Source: CAJQPP01 sp041747075
GTDB lineage: Bacteria > Planctomycetota > Planctomycetia > Pirellulales > Pirellulaceae
Length of the DNA stretch: 26,333 nt
NCBI GenBank assembly: GCA_041747075.1
Contig: JBGTFW010000036.1
Span: 1-26,333, forward strand
Reading direction: 5' to 3'
This document shows positions 7,669 through 16,200 of the stretch, in pieces. Under the pieces are notes generated by a model. It was not told the origin of the DNA. It saw only the letters and a list, made by a program, of their open reading frames with translations, and did not search any database. Each line of letters starts with the position of its first letter. Within the stretch, counting starts at the first letter, position 1. The translations under genes and the position numbers were made by a program.

Positions 7669-9432
7669 ATGAAAGCGGGAATGAAAACAACGAGGACGGC
7701 GGCGGCCGCCGCGGCGGCCCTGTATTTTGGCGGCCATGCTCTTTTTGCGCCCGCACCGAACCTGTCCATACCCGACGACTCACTCAATTGGCAATCACTT
7801 GCAGGCGAGTCGCAATTCGCGCCCGTTCAGGCGGAGGCGACGGCCGGCAGCGTGCAACAGGCCTCGATGCAGTTCGACGAAAGGGAATCGAAGGTCACCA
7901 ATCCCTTTGCCGCCTCCGGAATTTCGGTCGCGAAAACGCTTCCCGACGAGCGACCCGTGCCCGATGAAAAACCCGTCCAGGAAACCCCGCAACGCGTTGT
8001 CAACCGGTTTGCGGCGCAGCCCGCCGAATCGCGTTTCATTCCGCCTGTTGGTGTCAAGAGCCTGCCGCCCGCCGGTGGCGACGAGGCGGCGGCCGATTCC
8101 GCGAGGGTCGCGGCTGACTCGGCAAGGATTACGAACCCTTATTTGACGGGAGTGGCGGGGGCCTTCGCACGCAATCTGCCGTTAGGACAGCCCGAATCGA
8201 CGCGCGTGCCCAATATGCACTTTGGAAAATCCGTGGCCAGCCTCCCGCCCGTCGACGCGCCGCCGGAGCCTTTCAGTCAACCCATGAAAGATGACGGCGC
8301 GTTCCAGGTGCCCGCGAAACCGGTTCAAGCAATGGCGGCGCGTACTCCGCAAGCACCTGCGATTGATTCGCCATTCGTTCCCGATTTGACGGCAACTCCG
8401 GCAAGAGAACTGGTTCCGCCTCAAGTCGCTGAATCGGTAGCGTTCAGCATCCCGAAGGGCGAGACTTCCCCTGGGCCCGAATTGATGACGGGGAACACGC
8501 CCTCATCGCCTTCGATCGCTTCACCGGTCGTCGAGGAACGGGCGATGGAACATGTGAACTACGGAAAATCCCTCGCGCGACGCGGTGCCTCATTCGCAGC
8601 GCGAGAGGAATTCATGCAGGCGCTGCGACTGATCGCCGACTCCCACGACATGAACAGCCAGTCACGCAAGTATACGTCGCACCTTGCGGCGGGCCTCCGC
8701 GCACTCGTGGAATCCGATGACTTTGTAACGGTGAACGTCGAGCAACAACTGACGATGGACCTTGCGCCGCTGGTTTCGACGCACACGAGCAAGGTGCCTG
8801 CCGTCAACGGTGGGCAAGACATGGCACCGATTCAGGCCATGCAGGTTTACTATCAGTTTGCGGCGGAACAACTGGCAATTGCGGTTGGCGAATCGCCGGT
8901 GGCCGGCGAGGCGCTTCATGCAATGGGCAAGCTCCTCATGACAACGGCCCGCTACGATGCGGCGGGCAAGCCCATTGACCGCGCCAAGGCAATGGTCATG
9001 TTCCAGGCAGCGATGTCGGCCAACCCCGCCGACTGCCGGAGCGCCAATGAACTGGGCGTCCTGATGGCCAGCAACGGACAGTGGGAAAAGGCGCGCGAGT
9101 TGTTCCAGACCAGCCTTCGCGCCCGGAGAACTCCCGAAGCATGGATGAATCTCTCACGAGCGCACGAAAAACTGGGCGAAACCGGCCTCGCTCAACTGGC
9201 CGCCAGCGAATATCGACTGATGCCCGGCAACGCCGAGGTTGTCGCCGGTCACTCGATGGCGTGGGTTGATGAAAAACAGTTTGAAGCCGGCGGCGCGACG
9301 CCCGAAGACTTCGATGACGCGGATGGAATGCGGACCGCGCGGAGCGATGCACCGGCACCTTCATCCGCGTCCGGCGAACCCGCGAACCCGACGGGCAAGG
9401 GCTTGTTGGGATCGCGAAAAAAATGGTTTTAA
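7669..9432 (+). CDS. Exported proline-rich tetratricopeptide-repeat protein, upstream of Wza-like gene
   Basis: A 587-residue protein. The start ATG has GGAG 8 bases upstream and opens with a short basic stretch and a hydrophobic run (AAAAAAALYFGGHALF), which looks like a signal peptide or anchor. Residues about 35-285 are proline- and alanine-rich low-complexity sequence with recurring NPF/NPY and NRF motifs (TNPFAASG, VNRFAAQP, TNPYLTG), presumably disordered. The C-terminal half is helical, with TPR-like repeats at about 414-520 (ALHAMGKLLMTTARYD; SANELGVLMASNGQWEKARELF; AWMNLSRAHEKLGETGLAQ). Only 45 bases separate it from the polysaccharide export gene, so the two are probably one operon. 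A role in assembling or scaffolding an exopolysaccharide export system is inferred from this context only. Confidence 0.85.
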   Translation: MKAGMKTTRTAAAAAAALYFGGHALFAPAPNLSIPDDSLNWQSLAGESQFAPVQAEATAGSVQQASMQFDERESKVTNPFAASGISVAKTLPDERPVPDEKPVQETPQRVVNRFAAQPAESRFIPPVGVKSLPPAGGDEAAADSARVAADSARITNPYLTGVAGAFARNLPLGQPESTRVPNMHFGKSVASLPPVDAPPEPFSQPMKDDGAFQVPAKPVQAMAARTPQAPAIDSPFVPDLTATPARELVPPQVAESVAFSIPKGETSPGPELMTGNTPSSPSIASPVVEERAMEHVNYGKSLARRGASFAAREEFMQALRLIADSHDMNSQSRKYTSHLAAGLRALVESDDFVTVNVEQQLTMDLAPLVSTHTSKVPAVNGGQDMAPIQAMQVYYQFAAEQLAIAVGESPVAGEALHAMGKLLMTTARYDAAGKPIDRAKAMVMFQAAMSANPADCRSANELGVLMASNGQWEKARELFQTSLRARRTPEAWMNLSRAHEKLGETGLAQLAASEYRLMPGNAEVVAGHSMAWVDEKQFEAGGATPEDFDDADGMRTARSDAPAPSSASGEPANPTGKGLLGSRKKWF

Positions 9433-9477
9433 TTGCCAAAAAAGAGTCAACCTTCAGGATCGAATCGGAAACCCGCC

Positions 9478-10821
9478 ATGAATCGTCTCCAGTTCGCCAG
9501 ATTTGCACACATTCCGGTCCATTTCGGCTTGATTACGGGACTTGCGCTGCTCGTTTTCGGCGCATCAGCGCGAAACGTGAGCGCCCAGTCCTTCCGCGGT
9601 TCGTGGCCCGAACTGCGCGAGCAAACCACGGAACATGTCGACGTCGCACCGGCGAATGTCGGCCCCGGGCAAGTGGACGAGTACGAATTGCCCGGAAGCG
9701 GTGGCACGTTCGCGGAAACGGGTTACTCCACACCGGCGTTTTGCCCCCACTGTGGATCGAATTGCGGGGGCGCGTGTTCGGGTGAAGTCCACAAGTATTA
9801 CAAGGGAGTCGACCAGTCAACTTGCCGTCGCAGCGATTGCGAGCCGCGGTGGGAGGACGCTCAAATGATTCCGTGGGAAGCCTTTGCCTACGGGGAATAC
9901 GTCGGCCCGCACCGGACGCCGCACGTGCCGTGCTACCGTGTTCGCGTCAACGATCGAATCGAGTTCGTCTACCAACTGACCCGCGAGCAATCCCGCGAAC
10001 CGTACCGGCTGATGGTGGGCGACGTGGTTGAAGTCACTTCGACAGCCGACGAGGAACTGAACCAGACGGAAATCCGCATCCTCTCGGACGGGTCGATCAG
10101 TCTTCGTCTGATAGGCCGTGTCATGGCCGCCCGCAAGACGATTGAGGAATTGCAGCGTGATCTCAACGACCGATACGACGAATTCTTTGAAACCGATCCG
10201 GCAATCGTCGTTCGCGGAACGACCACCGACACACGGACCCAGGACCTGATCGACGCGGTCGACGCCCGCTTTGGAAGCGGCGGCCAGGGGCGCGAGGCAA
10301 CGGTCTCGCCGGACGGCACGGTCCAGTTGCCGATGATAGGCAGCATCCCGGCGGTCGGACTGACGCTGGATGAACTCAAGCGTGAAGTGAACATGCGCTA
10401 CCGCCAGCGAATTCAGGGCTTCGAGATCACTCCGGTCCTCGTCCAGCGCGCACCGCGGTTCATCTATGTACTGGGTGAAGTCCGCCAGCCGGGTCGCATC
10501 GAGTTGACGGGACCGACCTCGGCGATGCAGGCGGTGGCGCTCGGGGGTGGCTGGAACTCCGGCGGAAATCTCCGCCAGATCGTCGTCTTCCGTCGCGACG
10601 AGAGCTGGCGGTTGATGGCATTGCGGCTTGATCTGGCGGGCGGACTGCACGGCAAGCGGCCATTCCCTTCCGACGAAATCTGGCTCCGCGATTCGGACAT
10701 CGTGCTCGTTCCGAAGCAGCCGATCCAGCGTCTGGCGGACGTTGTCGATCTGTATTTCACGCGAACGATCTACGGAATCATCCCGTCGCAATTCGCGTTC
10801 GACAACGTGACGGTCTTTTAG
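9478..10821 (+). CDS. Polysaccharide biosynthesis/export (Wza-type) protein with cysteine-rich N-terminal segment
   Basis: Outer-membrane polysaccharide export family protein (447 residues from the ATG at 9478). A TTG 45 bases upstream is in frame, but the ATG gives a normal signal peptide (MNRLQFARFAHIPVHFGLIT, then LALLVFGASARNVSAQ). A segment with C89, C92, C96, C100, C116, C121 and C152 (FCPHCGSNCGGAC) follows, resembling a metal- or disulphide-bearing knuckle. The first Poly_export domain (about 170-250) begins YRLMVGDVVEVTS. A second Poly_export/SLBB region (about 271-375) has VSPDGTVQLPMIG and YVLGEVRQPGRIELTG, typical of Wza/KpsD proteins. It lacks the lipidation cysteine of E. coli Wza. 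It is probably co-expressed with the preceding TPR gene. No glycosyltransferases or chain-length regulator are present in the window. Confidence 0.9.
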   Translation: MNRLQFARFAHIPVHFGLITGLALLVFGASARNVSAQSFRGSWPELREQTTEHVDVAPANVGPGQVDEYELPGSGGTFAETGYSTPAFCPHCGSNCGGACSGEVHKYYKGVDQSTCRRSDCEPRWEDAQMIPWEAFAYGEYVGPHRTPHVPCYRVRVNDRIEFVYQLTREQSREPYRLMVGDVVEVTSTADEELNQTEIRILSDGSISLRLIGRVMAARKTIEELQRDLNDRYDEFFETDPAIVVRGTTTDTRTQDLIDAVDARFGSGGQGREATVSPDGTVQLPMIGSIPAVGLTLDELKREVNMRYRQRIQGFEITPVLVQRAPRFIYVLGEVRQPGRIELTGPTSAMQAVALGGGWNSGGNLRQIVVFRRDESWRLMALRLDLAGGLHGKRPFPSDEIWLRDSDIVLVPKQPIQRLADVVDLYFTRTIYGIIPSQFAFDNVTVF

Positions 10822-10822
10822 G

Positions 10823-11720
10823 CCAGGGGATTCGGGCACGGAGCTATTGAGTGACGGCACGAAATCCTTTAGCGGCGCACAAATCAACAACGCCGGTGCG
10901 GCGACGTGGACAGCGGGTAACTTCAACAGCCGCGGCGGCGCGATCTTCAACAACCAGGCCGGTGCGACTTTCGACACCGACTTCAACGGCAACTTCGCTT
11001 TCAACCAGGGTGGTGTGCGGACGCAGTTCAACAACGCCGGTACCTTCACCAAAAGTGGCGGCACGGGGACGACGACCTTCAGCACCGCCCTCAACAACTC
11101 CGGCACCGTCAACGTCGACAGCGGCACGCTGGCCTTCAATGGCGGCTACACGCAGACTGCGGGAGTCCTTTCACTGGACGGTGGAGATGTGAGTTCCACC
11201 TCAGTCCTCGCGATTCAGGGCGGTCAGATCATTGGCGATGGAACGTTGTTCGCCGACGTGAACAACACGGGCGGCACGATCTCGCCAGGCTTTTCGGCCG
11301 GCCAGCTCACCGTCGACGGCGATCTTGATTTGGGCAGTGGCAGCGACTGGTTCATGGAAATTGGCGGTTTGGCCCAATCGACCCAGTAATGACGTCACCG
11401 GCACCCTGATGCTGGATGGCACCTTGTCGCTGGACTTGATTAACGGCTTTGAGTCAAGCGTCCAGATCGGCGATATGTTTACGCTGGCAACCTCGTCCAG
11501 TCTGTCGGGCGTGTTTACCAACGTGCCCAGCGGAGGATTTCTGTCGACGGACAACGTCGGCTTCCAGATTTTCTACGGCACCGGCAGCCCGTTCGGTGCG
11601 AACGACGTGACTGCTCAGGCTTTCACCGTCGTACCCGAACCGGGAACGTTTGCATTGCTGGGCGCCGCCGGTATTGCATTGTTTGTATTCCGCCGCCGTC
11701 GACGGGCTCAAGAATTCTGA
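10823..11720 (+). pseudogene. Decayed PEP-CTERM / autotransporter-repeat protein gene (no start, one frameshift)
   Basis: Two reading frames join into one protein. From about 10823 to 11385 the text is glycine/asparagine-rich beta-strand repeat (INNAGAATWTAG, FNNAGTFTKSGG, LNNSGTVNVDSGTLAFNGGY, LFADVNNTGGTISPGFSAG), typical of autotransporter-like PEP-CTERM proteins. That frame stops at 11387-11389. The plus-one frame takes over (SNDVTGTLMLDGTLSLDL) and ends with VPEPGTFALLGAAGIALFVF plus an arginine cluster, a classic PEP-CTERM sorting tail. Removing one C from the CCC at 11383-11385 restores a continuous frame (GLAQSTSNDVTGTL). At the 5' end there is no signal peptide and no ATG; a TTG at 10847 is the only early candidate. 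The gene is thus N-terminally truncated and frameshifted, unless the frameshift is a sequencing error. A functional copy would be exported and anchored by an exosortase. Confidence 0.8.
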
Positions 11721-11766
11721 CAGCGGCGTTCGCCTTCGCGTTGGTCTCTGGTGTGCGCGCCCTTCT

Positions 11767-11889
11767 GGAGTGCGGTGCTTTGGCACCGCTTTGGATGCGT
11801 TCTCCAAGTAACTTATTTGTGCATCGAACCGTCCGGGTGCGACAAGTGAACGGCTGGCAATCCAAAGCTCCTCCAAGCCGGGGCACTCC
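11767..11889. repeat. Pair of inverted 30-bp repeat units
   Basis: Plus-strand unit 11767-11796 and minus-strand unit 11860-11889 have the same plan: GGAGTGC, 16 variable bases, TTTGGAT. The plus unit contains a perfect hairpin GCGGTGC/GCACCGC around TTTG (11772-11789). The units point towards each other across 63 bases. I recall similar GGAGTGC...CTTTGGA repeats as common in planctomycete and verrucomicrobial genomes, but could not search. Confidence 0.65.
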
Positions 11890-11960
11890 AAAATCTGCCT
11901 CAACCTGGTTTACCAAAGCGATACGATCCCTGCTGTGCTCGTTCCGACGAAGGGGAAAGT

Positions 11961-12022
11961 GGGACATTGTACTTTTTTGGGGTCGAAAGGGAGAAAGGGG
12001 ACATTGTACTTTTTGGGGTCGA
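11961..12022 (+). repeat. Two-copy tandem repeat, period 37 bp
   Basis: GGGACATTGTACTTTTTTGG at 11961 recurs at 11998 with one T fewer; both copies run on into GGGTCGA. Only 11 bases separate the two 25-26 base units. Similar GGGGACATTGTACTTTTT strings are, from memory, found near REP-associated transposases, but no such gene is here. Confidence 0.7.
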
Positions 12023-12106
12023 GGATAGTCGTGTGCAGCCTTTCAAGGTCACGCGCGAACAGGTCGACACGCTCAGCAGTTAGTCGGTTCCTCCGAAGGA
12101 ATGGAA

Positions 12107-12195
12107 GGCAGAGGCACGGAGACGCGAAGGCGCCGAAGGTCGTTTTCCTCCGCGTCTTTGCATCGTTGCGACTCTGCGTCAAATTCCAAAGGACG
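12107..12195. repeat. Imperfect inverted repeat of the GAGGCACGGAGACGCGAAGG type
   Basis: Left side has GGCAGAGGCACGGAGACGCGAAGG-like sequence (12107-12130). The right side has CCTCCGCGTCTTTGC and ACTCTGCGTC (12147-12180), roughly its complement. This resembles a widely dispersed bacterial repeat pairing ACGCGAAGGCGC with GCGTCTTTGCGTC. The remaining bases up to 12407 contain no convincing gene; short frames there do not match anything I recognise. Confidence 0.45.
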
Positions 12196-12407
12196 AATGT
12201 TGCCATCGACCCAGATCGCAACTCTCCGCGAGTTCCGCTACGGAACGGTCGCACGCCTGGTCATCGAGCAGAACGAACTGGCGAGCATCTGACGCAGGTC
12301 GGCACCCGACGACGTGCAACGCTCGTGGCGTCTGGCCAATCTCTCGAAATCCCCCGGCCCATCGGTTATCCTGAAACCAGCAGGATTATCCTCTAATTCC
12401 TCCTAAT

Positions 12408-12562
12408 TGGACAGCGCCATTTCGACGCAGCGCCATTTTCGACTTAGCCACGCTTGCCAAAGCGTGGATATTCACTGGCGAAACCGGAATTCCCGCCGTT
12501 TGGCAACGGCAGCTACAAACACTGCGATTCACACGACTGCACTGACAACGTGGCGCTGTCCA
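12408..12562 (-). repeat. 155-bp MITE-like element with perfect 12-bp terminal inverted repeats (family 1, copy C)
   Basis: Ends are TGGACAGCGCCA (12408-12419) and its exact complement TGGCGCTGTCCA (12551-12562). Inside, on the minus strand, is the same two-hairpin core as at 4242-4342 and 7314-7410. On the plus strand CCACGCTT/AAGCGTGG around GCCA is perfect, and GCCGTT/AACGGC around TGGC follows. The left end has a small internal duplication (CAGCGCCATTT repeated). No target-site duplication is evident and there is no coding capacity. The element ends 38 bases before the folE start. Confidence 0.75.
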
Positions 12563-12600
12563 GCTATACACAGCCTTACTCATATCTTACGGAAAACCCA

Positions 12601-13200
12601 TTGAACCAAAGCAACGACGACTCGCACGACGGCCAAACAACAACTGTCGACCTCGCCGCGATCCGCCAGGCCGTGCGGACGATCCTTCGCGCGGTCGGTG
12701 AGGACCCGGACCGGCCCGGTCTGCTTGAAACGCCGCGTCGCGTCGCGTCGATGTATGCCGAGATGTTTCGCGGCCTGCATCTTGATCCCGCCCGCCATCT
12801 GGCGACGGTCTTTCCGGAAACGTATGACGAGATGGTGCTCGTTCGTGACATCACGTTTACGAGCATGTGCGAGCACCATCTGTTGCCGTTCAGCGGAGTC
12901 GCCCACGTCGCCTACATTCCCAATGGCAAGGTCACGGGTCTGAGCAAGCTTGCCCGGGTCGTCGAGGAGGTCGCCGCGCGCCCGCAAGTCCAGGAGCGAA
13001 TGACGCAGCAAATCGCCGAGTTGATCGAGCAACATCTGCATACCACTGGCGTCGCCGTGGTCATCAGCGCCGAGCATTCGTGCATGTCGATTCGCGGAGT
13101 CCGCAAGCCCGGCAGTCGCACCGTCACCAGCGCCTTGCGTGGAATCTTTAAGGACAGCCAGTCGACCCGCGCCGAGTTCATGAGCCTCATCTCCGATTAA
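12601..13200 (+). CDS. folE: GTP cyclohydrolase I
   Basis: Converts GTP to 7,8-dihydroneopterin triphosphate, the first step of folate and pterin synthesis, as a cytoplasmic homodecamer. The zinc ligands are present: Cys90 and His93 in SMCEHHLLPFSG, and Cys161 in SAEHSCMSIRGV. The 71-residue spacing between the cysteines equals that of E. coli FolE. DPDRPGLLETPRRVA near the N terminus and the final TRAEFMSLI complete the family. The frame is open from 12454, but residues before 12601 are a translation of the 155-bp repeat (PKRGYSLAKPEFPPFGNGSY) and cannot be native. The first start after the repeat is TTG at 12601, giving 199 residues and a normal length. No strong ribosome site precedes it. 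The next gene starts 6 bases after the stop, suggesting co-transcription. Confidence 0.95.
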   Translation: MNQSNDDSHDGQTTTVDLAAIRQAVRTILRAVGEDPDRPGLLETPRRVASMYAEMFRGLHLDPARHLATVFPETYDEMVLVRDITFTSMCEHHLLPFSGVAHVAYIPNGKVTGLSKLARVVEEVAARPQVQERMTQQIAELIEQHLHTTGVAVVISAEHSCMSIRGVRKPGSRTVTSALRGIFKDSQSTRAEFMSLISD

Positions 13201-13206
13201 CAGCCA

Positions 13207-16200
13207 ATGAATGATTCCCTGACGCGCCAATTCTTGTTTCTTTTGCCCTGGCTTTTTGCCGTTTCAGTGGATTTGCGCCTGGCAACTGCCCAGTCACTGG
13301 AACTGAACACCGGCGACCGGATCAGCATTATCGGCAACACGCTCGCCGAGCGGATGCAGCACGACGGTTGGCTCGAAACGATGTGGCAAGCGCGTTTTCC
13401 CGATCGCCAACTCGTCTTTCGCAATCTCGGTTTTTCCGGTGATGAGCTGGCGACGCGGCTGAGGAGCAAGGACTTTGGAACGACCGACGAGTGGTTGCGC
13501 CGTTGCGAGACGGACGTAGTGCTCGCCATGTTCGGATACAACGAGTCCTTTGCGGGCGACGAGGGCCTCAAATCATTTCGCGAGGAATTGACCCGTTTTG
13601 TCATTCAGACGCGGACGCAAAAGTACAACGGCGAGTCTCCGCCGGCGATCGTCCTGGTTTCGCCCGCCGCCTGCGAGGAACTGCGCGCCAAATCACGCGC
13701 CGCACCGCCGGCCGGCATACCGGGAATCGAGGCCCACATGCCTCGTTTCAGCGAGATCAACACGCGGCTGGCAAGTTATACCGACGCAATGCGAAAAGTG
13801 GCCAACACCGAGCAAGTGCTGTTCGTTGACGTTTTCCAGCCGACGCTCGAGGTCTGGCAATCGAGCACCGATCTCCGCTATACCATCAACGGCGTCCATC
13901 TGAATGAAGCAGGCAACCAGGTCCTCGCGGAAATCATCACCCAGTCACTTTTCGGCCCTGTCGAAAAAACGAAGGACCCGCTGAGGCTAACGTCGATTCG
14001 CGAAGCGGTCCGCGACAAGAACTGGCACTGGTTTCACCGGTATCGCACCACCGATGGCTATTCGATTTACGGAGGTCGCGCCGATCTCGCCTTTTCGGAT
14101 GATCAGACCAATCGCGAAGTCGCCGCGCGGGAAATGGAGATTCTCGATTATCTGACCGCCCAGCGCGACATGCGAATTCACGCCCGTACCGGCGGCGGAG
14201 ACTACATGCCCGACGACGACAGCGCACCTCGCGCAATCCCCGTCGTCTCGAATAAACCAGGCGAGGGGCCTGACGCGACACACGTTTTTCTCGGCGGTGT
14301 CGAGGCGATCACGCAAATGAAGGTTCACGAGGGGATGACGGTCCGGCTCTTCGCATCGGAAGAGCAATTTCCCGAACTTGCCAGTCCCGTGCAAATGTCC
14401 TTTGACCCGTGCGGCCGGCTGTGGGTCGCGGTCTGGCCCAGCTATCCGCACTGGGAGCCTGGTGCCGGTGAAATGAACGACAAGCTGCTCATTTTTTCCG
14501 ACGGGGATGGTGATGGTTCGGCGGACAAGGTGACGGTCTTTGCCGACAAGTTGCACAACCCGACGGGTTTCGAGTTCTGGAATGGCGGTGTGATCGTTGC
14601 CCAGGCACCCGACTTGTGGTTTCTCAAGGACACCGACGGCGACGACGTGGCGGACGTGCGAATGCGAATCCTCCACGGCCTTGATTCAGCGGACACGCAT
14701 CACACGTCAAACAGCTTCACGATGGGTCCCGATGGCGGATTGTATTTCCAGGAAGGCACTTTTCATCATTCGCAGATCGAAAGTCCGCTCGGCCCGCCGC
14801 TGCGCCTCGTCGATGCGGGCGTCTTTCGCTACGAGCCGCGGCGTCAGTCGATCGAGGCGTACATCACGTATCCGTTTGCCAATCCGCACGGTCACGTGTT
14901 TGACTACTGGGGTCAGGACTTCGTCACAGACGGCACGGGGAACGTGAATTATTACGCCGCGCCGTTTTCAGGGAGGCTCGACTATCCGCAAAAGCACAGC
15001 CCCTATTTTCCGTTTTTTGAACAATGGGTGCGGCCGTCGGGTGCCACCGAGATTCTTTCCGGCGGGAATTTTCCGGACGATTTGCAAGGCAACTACCTGA
15101 TCGCCAACGTGATCGGGTTCCAGGGATTGCTGCAATACAGGATTCACAACGACGAGTCAGGTTTCTCGGCGACCGAAGTTGAACCGATCGTGAGTTCCAC
15201 CGATCCAAACTTTCGCCCGGTCGACATCGAAATGGGACCCGACGGTGCGATCTGGTTTATCGACTGGCAGAACCCAATCATTGGCCACATGCAACACAAC
15301 CTTCGCGATCCGAATCGGGACAAGGTCCACGGGCGCGTCTATCGCGTGACGTTTGACCGTCGGCCGCTCGACGTCCCGGTCGACTTGACGCGACTTTCGA
15401 TAGCGGAATTGCTGGACCAGTTGAAATCGCCTTTCAATCGGGCGCGTTACCGGACGCGGCTGGAGTTGGGCGGGCGCGACGGGGAACAAGTGCTTGCGGC
15501 GGTTACTCAATGGGTTGCGGGACTGTCGGCGGACGACCCGCAATTGCAGCACCACTTGCTCGAAGCGCTCTGGGTGACGCGCCAGCATCTCGCCGTTAGC
15601 CAACCATTGCTCCGCCGGCTGTTGCGTTCCCAATTGCCCGAAGCTCGCGCCGCGGCCGTGCGGGTCCTCGGCAATGCACCGGACGAAATCAGCGACCGGA
15701 TGGAGTTGCTCGAAAGAGCGGTCAACGACCCGCATCCGCGCGTTCGTCTGGAAGCGGTCCGCGCGGTGAGTTTCCGTCCTTCGCTCCGGGCCGCCGAAAT
15801 CGCCTTGCAGGTCCTTCGTCATCCGCGCGACCGGTTTATCGATTATTGTCTGAATGAAACGATGCGAGCGTGCGAGTCCTTTTGGCGCGACGCGGCCTCT
15901 TCCGGCCAGCCATGGCCCGGCGAAAACGAGCCGGGGTTGCGTTACATCATGGAACGGATGTCGCCTGGTGAAATCGCCTTGATGGCTCGCACACCCGTTG
16001 TGCTGGACGAGCTGTTGTCGCGTCCCGGTGTACTGCACGAAACGCGGATGAAGGCGGCTGCGGATTTGGCGCGGGAGCGCGAAACGGACGGGCGCGCGGA
16101 ATTGCTTGCGGCAATCGCGCGGCTGGACGCCAGCGACGCGACGAATGCGGAAAGCGTCCTTGCCGACCTGACGCATCTATTCCTCCATGGAGACGGGCGT

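Noticed and set aside
10847..11389. Intact 180-residue gene starting at TTG 10847
   Set aside because: No signal peptide or ribosome site, and the protein clearly continues in another frame to a PEP-CTERM tail, so it is called a pseudogene instead.
12195..12295. Short frame containing LREFRYGTVARLVIEQNELA
   Set aside because: It reads protein-like, but I recognise no family, it has no start context, and it lies in repeat debris; not enough to call a gene or fragment.
12454..12600. Upstream TTG start for folE
   Set aside because: The added residues are a translation of the dispersed repeat, and FolE homology begins after 12601.
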